Assembly: GCA_900556645.1 (NCBI GenBank)
Contig: USPJ01000106.1
Span: 1-5,510, forward strand
Direction: 5' to 3'
Length of the DNA stretch: 5,510 nucleotides
Origin: an uncultured Lachnospiraceae bacterium
GTDB taxonomy: Bacteria; Bacillota_A; Clostridia; Lachnospirales; Lachnospiraceae
Shown here in pieces: positions 1 through 5,510 of the stretch. The notes beneath the pieces are model-generated. The model was not told the DNA's origin. It saw only the letters and a program-made list of their open reading frames with translations, and made no database searches. Each line of letters begins with the position of its first letter. Within the stretch, counting starts at the first letter, position 1. Made by a program: the position numbers and the translations under genes.

Positions 1-1409
1 AGATCATGAAGGAATTGAACAGCTCCAACGAGAGCACCAAGGAATCTGTCCTGCGGGTAGCGGAACAGATTAAGGATATGAACGGAGCAATTCAGAATAT
101 CACCAAGGCAGTATCCATGATTCAGGATATTGCGGACGAGACAGATCTACTGTCATTGAATGCCAGCATTGAGGCAGCACGGGCAGGCGAACACGGGAAA
201 GGCTTTGCTATTGTTGCAGGTGAGGTCGGTAAACTGGCAAATGAAACGGATAGCTTTATCGGAGAGATTGAGCAGATTGTAAAGAAATTGGAAGAAAACG
301 TAGGAAGTGCTCATAAGTCTATTGAACATTCCGGCGATTCCATCAGCCGTCTCAATGAGATGATGAGTGAGACCGTAAACGTTTTAAATGATACACAGGA
401 TTCTATTAGTAGCATGAAAGAGAGCATGAACGGACTGACCAATGTATCTAATCGCAATGTGGATGTATCCGCAGATATGGAAAATGCTCTGGATGAGTTG
501 GTTGAGAAGATTTCTTCCAGCGATAATGAGACCAGAGAGTCTATCGAGATGATTGAACAGCATCAAGAGAAAACAGATGCATTACTCCATTACTGTGATA
601 ATCTGAACGGTATGTGTGAGAAAATACAGTATCAGATGTGTTCCGTAAAAGAACCGGATGAAATTATTGTAGGTATTAATCCGTTTACCTCACCGGCAGA
701 CATCAAAGAGATGTATGTTCCGGTATTAGAACGTATCTTCCATTCTATTGGAAAGAAAGTAAAGGTTATGATTGTAAAAGACTACGAGTCTTTGGGAAGA
801 AATATCAAGGACGGCTTGTTAGACGGCGGTTGGTTTTCACCGATGGCTTATACCACAGCTTGCGAAATTGCCGATATTACTCCGGTTGCAACACCTAAGG
901 TTAACGGTAAGGATTACTATAACGGATATATTATTACCAGAACAGATTCCGGAATCAATGAGATTGCTGATTTGGACGGAAAACGTTTCGGATATGTAGA
1001 TAAGGGAAGTGCTTCCGGTTATCTCTATGCTAGATATAGTATTCAGCAGGCGGGCTTTGACCCGGAGAAATTCTTGGGAGAAGTTACTTTTGCAGGAAGC
1101 CACGACCAGGTTATCAATGGTGTTATCAATGGAGATTACGCAGCAGGTGCTACTTATAATGAGGCTTATGAGAAAGCAGAGAAGAGCGGCGTAGATATGT
1201 CCAAGATTAAGATTATTTCTAAGACCGGAAATATCCAGAAGGATGCAATTGCATTCAATAATAAGATGGACCCGGAATTATTGAATAAAATTAGAGATGC
1301 TTTTGTAAACTTTAATGACTTTAATGGAATTACAACACCGGTTACCGGATTCGTAGAAGGAAAAGATTCCAACTATGATTTAATCCGTGAAGTACAGAAA
1401 AGTAAATAA
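1..1409 (+). CDS. Methyl-accepting chemotaxis-type signalling protein with C-terminal PhnD-like binding domain (5' partial)
   Basis: The frame is open to the left edge, so the ATG at 6 is probably an internal Met and the true start, with any sensor, membrane or HAMP segments, lies upstream. Residue numbers count from that Met. Residues 1-80 hold the chemoreceptor hairpin tip: the stretch around ETDLLSLNASIEAARAGE (45-62), then GKGFAIVAGEV, matches the region that forms receptor trimers and contacts CheA/CheW. Residues 80-215 are hydrophilic, Glu/Lys/Ser-rich and heptad-like, as expected of the returning coiled-coil arm. Residues 219-467 resemble PhnD-family solute-binding proteins: INPFTSPAD near the start, DGGWFSPMAY (273-282), LDGKRFGYVDKGSASGY (323-339), AGSHDQVINGVINGDYAAGA (363-382) and a final IISKTGNIQKDAIAF block. 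No signal peptide or membrane helix separates the two parts, so the binding domain should be cytoplasmic. No CheR-tethering pentapeptide ends the protein. The two domain calls are firm; the ligand is unknown, and phosphate, phosphonate or another small anion is inferred from the family only. Confidence 0.9.
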   Translation, partial: IMKELNSSNESTKESVLRVAEQIKDMNGAIQNITKAVSMIQDIADETDLLSLNASIEAARAGEHGKGFAIVAGEVGKLANETDSFIGEIEQIVKKLEENVGSAHKSIEHSGDSISRLNEMMSETVNVLNDTQDSISSMKESMNGLTNVSNRNVDVSADMENALDELVEKISSSDNETRESIEMIEQHQEKTDALLHYCDNLNGMCEKIQYQMCSVKEPDEIIVGINPFTSPADIKEMYVPVLERIFHSIGKKVKVMIVKDYESLGRNIKDGLLDGGWFSPMAYTTACEIADITPVATPKVNGKDYYNGYIITRTDSGINEIADLDGKRFGYVDKGSASGYLYARYSIQQAGFDPEKFLGEVTFAGSHDQVINGVINGDYAAGATYNEAYEKAEKSGVDMSKIKIISKTGNIQKDAIAFNNKMDPELLNKIRDAFVNFNDFNGITTPVTGFVEGKDSNYDLIREVQKSK

Positions 1410-1424
1410 ACTTTGAAAAAAAAC

Positions 1425-1453
1425 TAGTATTTTCCCTGACACTATGTTATAAT
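1425..1453 (+). promoter_or_regulatory. Extended -10 (SigA-type) promoter for tig operon
   Basis: A perfect TATAAT lies at 1448-1453, preceded by TG at 1445-1446 to give TGnTATAAT, the extended -10 form. The hexamer 17 bases upstream (TAGTAT, 1425-1430) is a poor -35, which an extended -10 can tolerate. A better TTGAAA at 1413-1418 lies 29 bases from the -10, too far for normal spacing. Predicted transcription start is near 1460, leaving a leader of about 95 bases before tig. The call is by motif match only. Confidence 0.7.
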
Positions 1454-1535
1454 TTCTAAATGACTGCGAATAGACAAACTATACCTGTTTTTGGAAAGCA
1501 GTTTCGAATATAGAACGTACATGGTATTGATATAT

Positions 1536-1542
1536 AAGGAGG
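1536..1542 (+). promoter_or_regulatory. Ribosome binding site of tig
   Basis: AAGGAGG lies 11 bases before the ATG at 1554. It decides the start: the reading frame is open upstream to a TTG at 1491, but that codon has no Shine-Dalgarno sequence, and trigger factors normally begin a few residues before the first strand, as MSVQVENLEK does here. Confidence 0.9.
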
Positions 1543-1553
1543 AAATCGTAATA

Positions 1554-2894
1554 ATGAGTGTACAGGTAGAAAATTTAGAAAAAAGTATGGCGAAACTTAC
1601 GATTGAAGTTTCAGCCGAGAAGGTAGAGGAAGCATTACAGGAAGCTTACAACAGACAGAAGAACAAAATTAGTCTGCCGGGTTTCCGTAAAGGAAAAGTA
1701 CCTAGAAATATGGTTGAGAAGATGTATGGACCGGAAATCTTCTATGAAGATGCGGCAAACATCTTAATCCAGAAAGAGTATGGAACGGCTGTCATGGAGA
1801 GCGGCGTGGATGTTGTTTCCCAGCCTGCCATTGACCTTGTACAGTTAGAGAAGGGAAAACCGTTTATCTTTACAGCAGAAATTGCAGTAAGACCGGAAGT
1901 TACCCTTGGTAAATATATGGGAGTAACCGTTACTAAGATTGATACAACCGTAACAGATGAAGAGGTTGATGAAGAAGTCGAGAGACAGAGAAAGAGTAAC
2001 GCCCGTACAATTACGATTGAAAATCGTGCCATTGAAGACGGTGACACAGCAGTTATCGACTTTGAAGGTTTCGTAGATGGCGAAGCTTTTGAAGGAGGAA
2101 AAGGCGAGAATTATCCGTTAGTAATCGGCTCTCATTCCTTTATCGATACCTTTGAGGAGCAGTTAATCGGTAAGAATACTGGTGATGAGGTGGATGTCAA
2201 CGTTACATTCCCTGAAGAATATCAGGCAAGTGATTTAGCTGGAAAACCGGCATTGTTCAAGGTTAAAATCCATGAAATCAAAGGTCAGGAGCTTCCAGAA
2301 TTAGATGATGAGTTTGCACAGGATGTTTCTGAGTTTGATACTCTGGCAGAGTACAAAGAAGACTTGAAGAAGAAGTTGACAGAGCAGAAAGAAGCTGCAG
2401 CAAAACGCGATAAAGAAGACGAAGCAATCCGCAAGATTGTAGCAAAATCCAAAATGGAATTGCCGGAACCGATGATTGAGATGCAGGTTCAGAACATTAT
2501 CAATGACTTTGCAACCAGAATTTCACAGCAGGGTCTGTCCATGGAGCAGTACATGCAGTTCTCGGGAGCAACCATTGACAGCTTAAAAGAGCAGGTTCGC
2601 CCGGATGCCATCGAGCGTATTCAGAGTTCTTTGGTATTAGAAGAGATCTCTAAGGCTGAGAACATTGAAGTATCTGATGAAGAAGTGGATCAGGAATTAG
2701 AGAGACTGGCAGTTGCATACAGAACAGATGTGGAGAGCTTGAGAGAGTATGCTTCTGAAGGAGAGATAAAAGCAATCAAAGATGATTTGGCTATCCAGAA
2801 GGCAGCAGACTTGATTATGGCAAACGTAAAAGAGAGAGCAAAACCGAAAAAGAAAGCCAAAGAAGAAGGTGAAGAAGAAACAAAAGCTGAATAA
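1554..2894 (+). CDS. tig: Trigger factor (ribosome-associated chaperone, peptidyl-prolyl isomerase)
   Basis: 446 residues, normal for the family. Trigger factor docks at the ribosomal exit tunnel, shields nascent chains and can catalyse prolyl cis-trans isomerisation. The N-terminal ribosome-binding domain (about 1-115) carries the signature loop GFRKGKVP at 43-50, which in the family contacts ribosomal protein L23. The FKBP-type isomerase domain (about 160-242) shows GDTAVIDFEGFVDGEAFEGG, FIDTFEEQLIG and GDEVDVNVTFPEEY. The helical C-terminal domain (about 245-430) forms the chaperone cradle, starting at LPELDDEFAQDVSEFDTL. The protein ends in a charged tail of lysines then glutamates (residues 428-446), likely disordered. 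It is the first gene of the proteostasis cluster, with its own promoter and a strong ribosome binding site. The clpP start follows 83 bases after its stop. The identification is essentially certain. Confidence 0.98.
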   Translation: MSVQVENLEKSMAKLTIEVSAEKVEEALQEAYNRQKNKISLPGFRKGKVPRNMVEKMYGPEIFYEDAANILIQKEYGTAVMESGVDVVSQPAIDLVQLEKGKPFIFTAEIAVRPEVTLGKYMGVTVTKIDTTVTDEEVDEEVERQRKSNARTITIENRAIEDGDTAVIDFEGFVDGEAFEGGKGENYPLVIGSHSFIDTFEEQLIGKNTGDEVDVNVTFPEEYQASDLAGKPALFKVKIHEIKGQELPELDDEFAQDVSEFDTLAEYKEDLKKKLTEQKEAAAKRDKEDEAIRKIVAKSKMELPEPMIEMQVQNIINDFATRISQQGLSMEQYMQFSGATIDSLKEQVRPDAIERIQSSLVLEEISKAENIEVSDEEVDQELERLAVAYRTDVESLREYASEGEIKAIKDDLAIQKAADLIMANVKERAKPKKKAKEEGEEETKAE

Positions 2895-2906
2895 AAACAT
2901 GAATCG

Positions 2907-2936
2907 CAGACTGGTTCTATTTTTAGAACCGGTCTG
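2907..2936 (+). other. Intercistronic hairpin between tig and clpP (partial terminator or RNA-stability element)
   Basis: The arms CAGACTGGTTCT (2907-2918) and AGAACCGGTCTG (2925-2936) pair fully with one T:G wobble (2912/2931). A2919 can also pair with T2924, giving a 13-pair stem with a TTTT loop. The downstream bases (TAGTAGATTTGTAAAGG) contain no continuous T-tract, so a classical intrinsic terminator is not supported. On the reverse strand a T5 run lies some bases past the stem, but no gene there needs a terminator. A role in partial attenuation or in protecting or processing the tig-clpP transcript is inference. Confidence 0.7.
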
Positions 2937-2965
2937 TAGTAGATTTGTAAAGGTATTTTAAAAAT

Positions 2966-2970
2966 GGAGG
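2966..2970 (+). promoter_or_regulatory. Ribosome binding site of clpP
   Basis: GGAGG lies 7 bases before the ATG at 2978, near-ideal spacing, and fixes that start. The resulting N-terminus ([20 protein letters not shown]) matches the usual start of Firmicute ClpP. Confidence 0.85.
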
Positions 2971-2977
2971 TTTTAAC

Positions 2978-3559
2978 ATGAGTTTTATTCCTTATGTCAT
3001 AGAGCAGAACAGCCGTGGTGAGCGTTCCTACGACATTTATTCCAGATTATTAAAGGATAGAATTATTTTTCTCGGAGAAGAAGTCAATGAGGTAACAGCA
3101 AGCAGTATTGTGGCACAGCTTCTGTTCTTAGAGTCCGAGGATCCGGGAAAGGACATCAGTTTTTACATCAATTCCCCGGGAGGAATTGTAAGCTGCGGAC
3201 TTGCGATTTATGATACTATGAATTATATCAAATGTGATGTATCCACCATCTGTATCGGAATGGCAGCCAGCATGGGAGCTTTTCTTTTGGCTGGCGGTAC
3301 AAAGGGTAAGAGAATGGCACTCCCGAATGCGGAGATTATGATTCATCAGCCATCCGGTGGAGCAAAGGGACAGGCGACGGAGATTCAGATTGCCGCAGAG
3401 AATATTTTAAAGACAAAGAAAAAATTAAACCAGATTCTTGCTGATAATACCGGAAAACCATTCGATGTAGTGGCACAAGATACAGAGCGTGATTACTACA
3501 TGAGTGCGGAAGAAGCAAAAGAATATGGTTTGATTGACACCATTATTACATCAAGATAA
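2978..3559 (+). CDS. clpP: ATP-dependent Clp protease proteolytic subunit ClpP
   Basis: 193 residues, the normal length for a Firmicute ClpP without a long propeptide. ClpP forms a barrel of two heptameric rings enclosing serine-protease sites, and degrades proteins fed in by AAA+ partners such as the ClpX encoded next. The catalytic triad is intact: Ser98 in [11 protein letters not shown], His123 in [10 protein letters not shown] and Asp172 in TERDYYMS. The oxyanion segment SPGG is at 66-69, and the handle region that joins the rings (about 125-150, [12 protein letters not shown]) is well conserved. The segment after SPGG reads [13 protein letters not shown], where many homologues have S/V-x-T-A/S, so it has a Cys at 73 beside the active-site groove; Cys86 sits where many homologues have Pro. 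Neither removes a catalytic residue. It lies 83 bases after tig and 68 before clpX, consistent with one operon. The identification is certain. Confidence 0.98.
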   Translation: MSFIPYVIEQNSRGERSYDIYSRLLKDRIIFLGEEVNEVTASSIVAQLLFLESEDPGKDISFYINSPGGIVSCGLAIYDTMNYIKCDVSTICIGMAASMGAFLLAGGTKGKRMALPNAEIMIHQPSGGAKGQATEIQIAAENILKTKKKLNQILADNTGKPFDVVAQDTERDYYMSAEEAKEYGLIDTIITSR

Positions 3560-3570
3560 GAATGAGAAAC

Positions 3571-3599
3571 GAGGGCGGCTCATAATTTGAGAAGCCCTC
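3571..3599 (+). other. Intercistronic hairpin between clpP and clpX
   Basis: GAGGGC (3571-3576) pairs with GCCCTC (3594-3599). After a 2x2 internal loop (GG/AA), CTCA (3579-3582) pairs with TGAG (3588-3591) around a 5-base loop. The following bases (ATTGTGAGTATGAG) are not T-rich, so this is not a standard terminator. The 3' arm could instead pair with flanking sequence: CTCATT (3597-3602) with AATGAG (3561-3566), or CTCAT (3597-3601) with ATGAG (3609-3613), just upstream of the clpX ribosome binding site. Function is inference: RNA stability, partial termination or tuning of clpX expression. Confidence 0.55.
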
Positions 3600-3616
3600 A
3601 TTGTGAGTATGAGAGG

Positions 3617-3622
3617 AAGGAG
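3617..3622 (+). promoter_or_regulatory. Ribosome binding site of clpX
   Basis: AAGGAG lies 5 bases before the ATG at 3628, within the purine-rich run GAGAGGAAGGAG. It supports the start [16 protein letters not shown], which places the zinc-finger cysteines at the usual distance from the N-terminus. Confidence 0.85.
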
Positions 3623-3627
3623 CGTAT

Positions 3628-4878
3628 ATGGCAGGACGTAATATAGAAGACAAAATCAGATGTTCCTTTTGTGGAAAGTCCCAAGAGCAGGTACGCAAAA
3701 TGATTGCCGGTCCCAACGGGGCATATATTTGTGATGAATGTGTAGATGTGTGCACAGAAATCATTGAAGAGGAATTGGAAGAGGAAGAAAGCGGAAAACA
3801 TGAGAAACTGGCAGAGGAGATTCATCTCTACAAGCCGGAAGAGCTAAAAGCATTTTTGGATGAATATGTTATCGGTCAGGAGGAAGCCAAGAAGGTTTTG
3901 TCCGTGGCAGTATATAATCACTACAAGAGAATTACAGCACCGATGGATTTGGATGTGGAGCTGCAAAAAAGTAATATTTTGATGCTGGGTCCTACGGGTT
4001 CCGGTAAAACATTATTGGCACAGACTTTAGCAAGAATCTTGAATGTGCCTTTTGCCATTGCGGATGCCACCACATTGACAGAAGCAGGCTACGTAGGCGA
4101 GGATGTGGAAAATATCCTGCTTAAGATCATTCAGGCAGCAGACTATGATGTGGAACGTGCCCAGTATGGAATCATCTACATTGATGAGATTGATAAGATT
4201 ACGAAAAAGTCCGAAAATGTATCCATTACCAGAGATGTATCCGGTGAAGGTGTTCAGCAGGCACTTTTGAAAATTTTAGAGGGAACTGTAGCCAGCGTAC
4301 CACCTCAGGGAGGAAGAAAGCATCCGCATCAGGAGCTGATACAGGTAGATACCACCAACATTTTATTTATCTGCGGCGGTGCTTTTGACGGTTTGGAGAA
4401 GATTGTGGAAGCCAGAATGGAACAGAGTTCCATCGGTTTCAATGCGGAAATCGTAGACAAGAATCACCGGAAGGTCAGCGAGGCATTTCGAAATGCCCTG
4501 CCTCAGGACTTTATCAAATTTGGTTTAATTCCTGAGTTTATCGGGCGTGTGCCGATGGTGGTTTCCTTAGATGAATTGGACGAAGCGGCCATGGTTCGTA
4601 TCTTAAAGGAACCGAAAAACGCACTGGTAAAACAATACCAGAAGTTATTTGAACTGGACGGTGTACAGTTAAATTTTGAAGATGAGGCACTGGAAGCTAT
4701 TGCGAAAAAGGCAATCGAGCGGAAAACAGGAGCCAGAGGACTTCGTGCGATTCTGGAGGGAACGATGCTGGATTTGATGTATCGTGTACCGTCCGATGAG
4801 AGTATCGTGTCCTGTACCATTACAAAGGATGCTATCGAGGAGGAGAAAGAACCTACGATAGAGAAAAACATTGCATAA
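3628..4878 (+). CDS. clpX: ATP-dependent Clp protease ATP-binding subunit ClpX
   Basis: 416 residues, full length for the family. ClpX is a hexameric AAA+ unfoldase that recognises degrons, unfolds the substrate and threads it into ClpP in the cytoplasm. The N-terminal zinc-binding domain has Cys12, Cys15, Cys35 and Cys38, and is followed by an acidic linker (about 44-60). The AAA+ module shows Walker A GPTGSGKT (121-128), the pore-1 loop GYVG (154-157), Walker [10 protein letters not shown] (182-190), the conserved [17 protein letters not shown] block after it, and the RKH loop (230-232). The IGF loop that docks on ClpP is at 269-271. The arginine finger is in [11 protein letters not shown] (Arg307) and sensor II in KTGARGLR (Arg370). 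All ATPase and ClpP-docking elements are present, so it should be a working partner of the upstream ClpP. It sits 68 bases after clpP and 28 before lon. The identification is certain. Confidence 0.98.
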   Translation: MAGRNIEDKIRCSFCGKSQEQVRKMIAGPNGAYICDECVDVCTEIIEEELEEEESGKHEKLAEEIHLYKPEELKAFLDEYVIGQEEAKKVLSVAVYNHYKRITAPMDLDVELQKSNILMLGPTGSGKTLLAQTLARILNVPFAIADATTLTEAGYVGEDVENILLKIIQAADYDVERAQYGIIYIDEIDKITKKSENVSITRDVSGEGVQQALLKILEGTVASVPPQGGRKHPHQELIQVDTTNILFICGGAFDGLEKIVEARMEQSSIGFNAEIVDKNHRKVSEAFRNALPQDFIKFGLIPEFIGRVPMVVSLDELDEAAMVRILKEPKNALVKQYQKLFELDGVQLNFEDEALEAIAKKAIERKTGARGLRAILEGTMLDLMYRVPSDESIVSCTITKDAIEEEKEPTIEKNIA

Positions 4879-4891
4879 TCCAATAGGATAT

Positions 4892-4896
4892 AGGGG
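4892..4896 (+). promoter_or_regulatory. Ribosome binding site of lon
   Basis: AGGGG (within ATAGGGGTTG) lies 10 bases before the ATG at 4907. A second in-frame ATG at 4916 would be 19 bases away, so 4907 is preferred. This site is weaker than those of tig, clpP and clpX. Confidence 0.6.
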
Positions 4897-4906
4897 TTGA
4901 TATTTG

Positions 4907-5510
4907 ATGAATATTATGAAACAATTACCAACTGTTGCATTGAGAGGGCTAACCATACTGCCAGGCATGGTAGCCCATTTTGACGTTAGCAGGGAAAAAT
5001 CAATAAAGGCAGTAGAAGAGGCAATGATGGATGAGCAGGAGATTTTTCTTCTGACTCAGAAAAATCCGGAAGAGGAAGAGCCAACAGCAGAAAATCTGTA
5101 CAGCATCGGATTAGTGGCAGAGATCAAACAGGTCATTAAAATGCCGAATGATCTTGTGCGTGTATTAGTCGAGGGGATCGAGCGTGCAGAGCTGAATTGT
5201 TTTACGGAGACGGAAGAATATCTTTTAGCGGAAGTGATCCGTTTTACAGAGGATGGCTTAGAGGATATCCCGGAAAATGCCAGAGAGGCGATGATCCGCT
5301 GCTTAGAAGAAAAATATGAACAGTTTTGCACTTACAATTCCAAGAATGGCAAAGAGGCGGCAAAACCGATCCAGGAGATCCATGAATTAGACCGTCTGAT
5401 GGATGCGATCGCAAACAGCATTCCAATCGGCTATGAGGAGAAACAGAGGATATTAGAAGCAGTTACCATTACCGAGCGTTATGAAGTTCTGATGGCAATT
5501 CTCTTACGGG
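4907..5510 (+). CDS. lon: ATP-dependent protease Lon, N-terminal domain (3' partial)
   Basis: The first 201 residues are visible, and the frame runs open off the right edge. Lon is a cytoplasmic AAA+ serine protease that degrades misfolded and regulatory proteins. The visible part is the LON substrate-recognition domain. It opens with MNIMKQLPTVALRGLTILPG, which contains the LRGL-x-x-LPG motif typical of LonA starts, followed by HFDVSREKSIKAVEEAM and EIFLLTQKNPEEEEP. The segments LYSIGLVAEIKQVIKMPND and VRVLVEGIERAEL (about 65-96) are the conserved core. The region 125-201 moves into the helical part of the N-domain, including IANSIPIGYEEKQRILEA. The ATPase and Ser-Lys protease domains lie beyond the window, so catalytic competence cannot be judged. 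The start 28 bases after clpX indicates co-transcription. It is more likely LonA than LonB, since the LON domain is present. Confidence 0.95.
   Translation, partial: MNIMKQLPTVALRGLTILPGMVAHFDVSREKSIKAVEEAMMDEQEIFLLTQKNPEEEEPTAENLYSIGLVAEIKQVIKMPNDLVRVLVEGIERAELNCFTETEEYLLAEVIRFTEDGLEDIPENAREAMIRCLEEKYEQFCTYNSKNGKEAAKPIQEIHELDRLMDAIANSIPIGYEEKQRILEAVTITERYEVLMAILLR

Noticed and set aside
6..8. ATG at 6 as the true start of the chemoreceptor gene
   Set aside because: The frame is open to the window edge, and the coiled-coil N-arm is far shorter than the returning arm, so the protein must begin upstream.
1407..1450. Terminator after the chemoreceptor gene
   Set aside because: I found no stem followed by a T-run between the stop codon and the tig promoter. 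Transcription may read through or end by another mechanism.
1491..1553. Upstream in-frame extension of tig from a TTG codon
   Set aside because: It has no ribosome binding site, would overlap the AAGGAGG that serves the ATG at 1554, and adds 21 residues not seen in trigger factors.
1742..2047. Reverse-strand open frame of about 101 codons opposite tig
   Set aside because: It is a Ser/Val/Thr-rich product antisense to the conserved trigger factor coding sequence, a typical shadow frame.
2937..2977. Separate promoter for clpP
   Set aside because: TTGTAA- and TATTTT-like hexamers occur in this A/T-rich gap, but their spacing and match are too poor to call.
4503..4883. Reverse-strand open frame of about 126 codons opposite clpX
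   Set aside because: Its translation is Ser-rich, low-complexity and matches no family I know. It lies entirely antisense to conserved clpX codons and has no convincing ribosome binding site.

Overview
The window looks like ordinary chromosome from a low-to-moderate G+C Gram-positive anaerobe of the Clostridia, most likely Lachnospiraceae. The reasons are strong AGGAGG-type ribosome binding sites, a TGnTATAAT promoter, the A/T-leaning codon use, the gene order tig-clpP-clpX-lon, and a clostridial-type ClpP (for example the YIKCDVST segment). The family-level placement is inference. All genes are on the + strand, and no mobile elements, RNA genes or CRISPR arrays are visible.

Region 1 (1-1409) is the 3' part of a chemoreceptor-like gene. 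It encodes a methyl-accepting signalling hairpin, then a long coiled coil, then, with no membrane segment between, a complete-looking PhnD-family (phosphate/phosphonate-type) solute-binding domain at the C-terminus. Such binding proteins normally work outside the membrane, so this architecture suggests an intracellular ligand-sensing chemoreceptor. It is the most unusual item here.

Region 2 (1410-1553) is a 144-base intergenic region. It holds a good extended -10 promoter and a roughly 95-base leader for the next operon. No terminator for the chemoreceptor gene and no CIRCE or CtsR operator is visible.

Region 3 (1554-5510) is a protein folding and quality-control cluster: tig (trigger factor), clpP (protease subunit), clpX (AAA+ unfoldase) and lon (5' part only, cut by the window end). 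Gaps are 83, 68 and 28 bases. The first two contain stable hairpins without U-tracts, better read as intercistronic RNA structures or partial terminators than as full terminators. Functionally, trigger factor meets nascent chains at the ribosome, ClpX unfolds tagged or damaged proteins into the ClpP chamber, and Lon degrades misfolded proteins independently. All key motifs of TF, ClpP and ClpX are intact.
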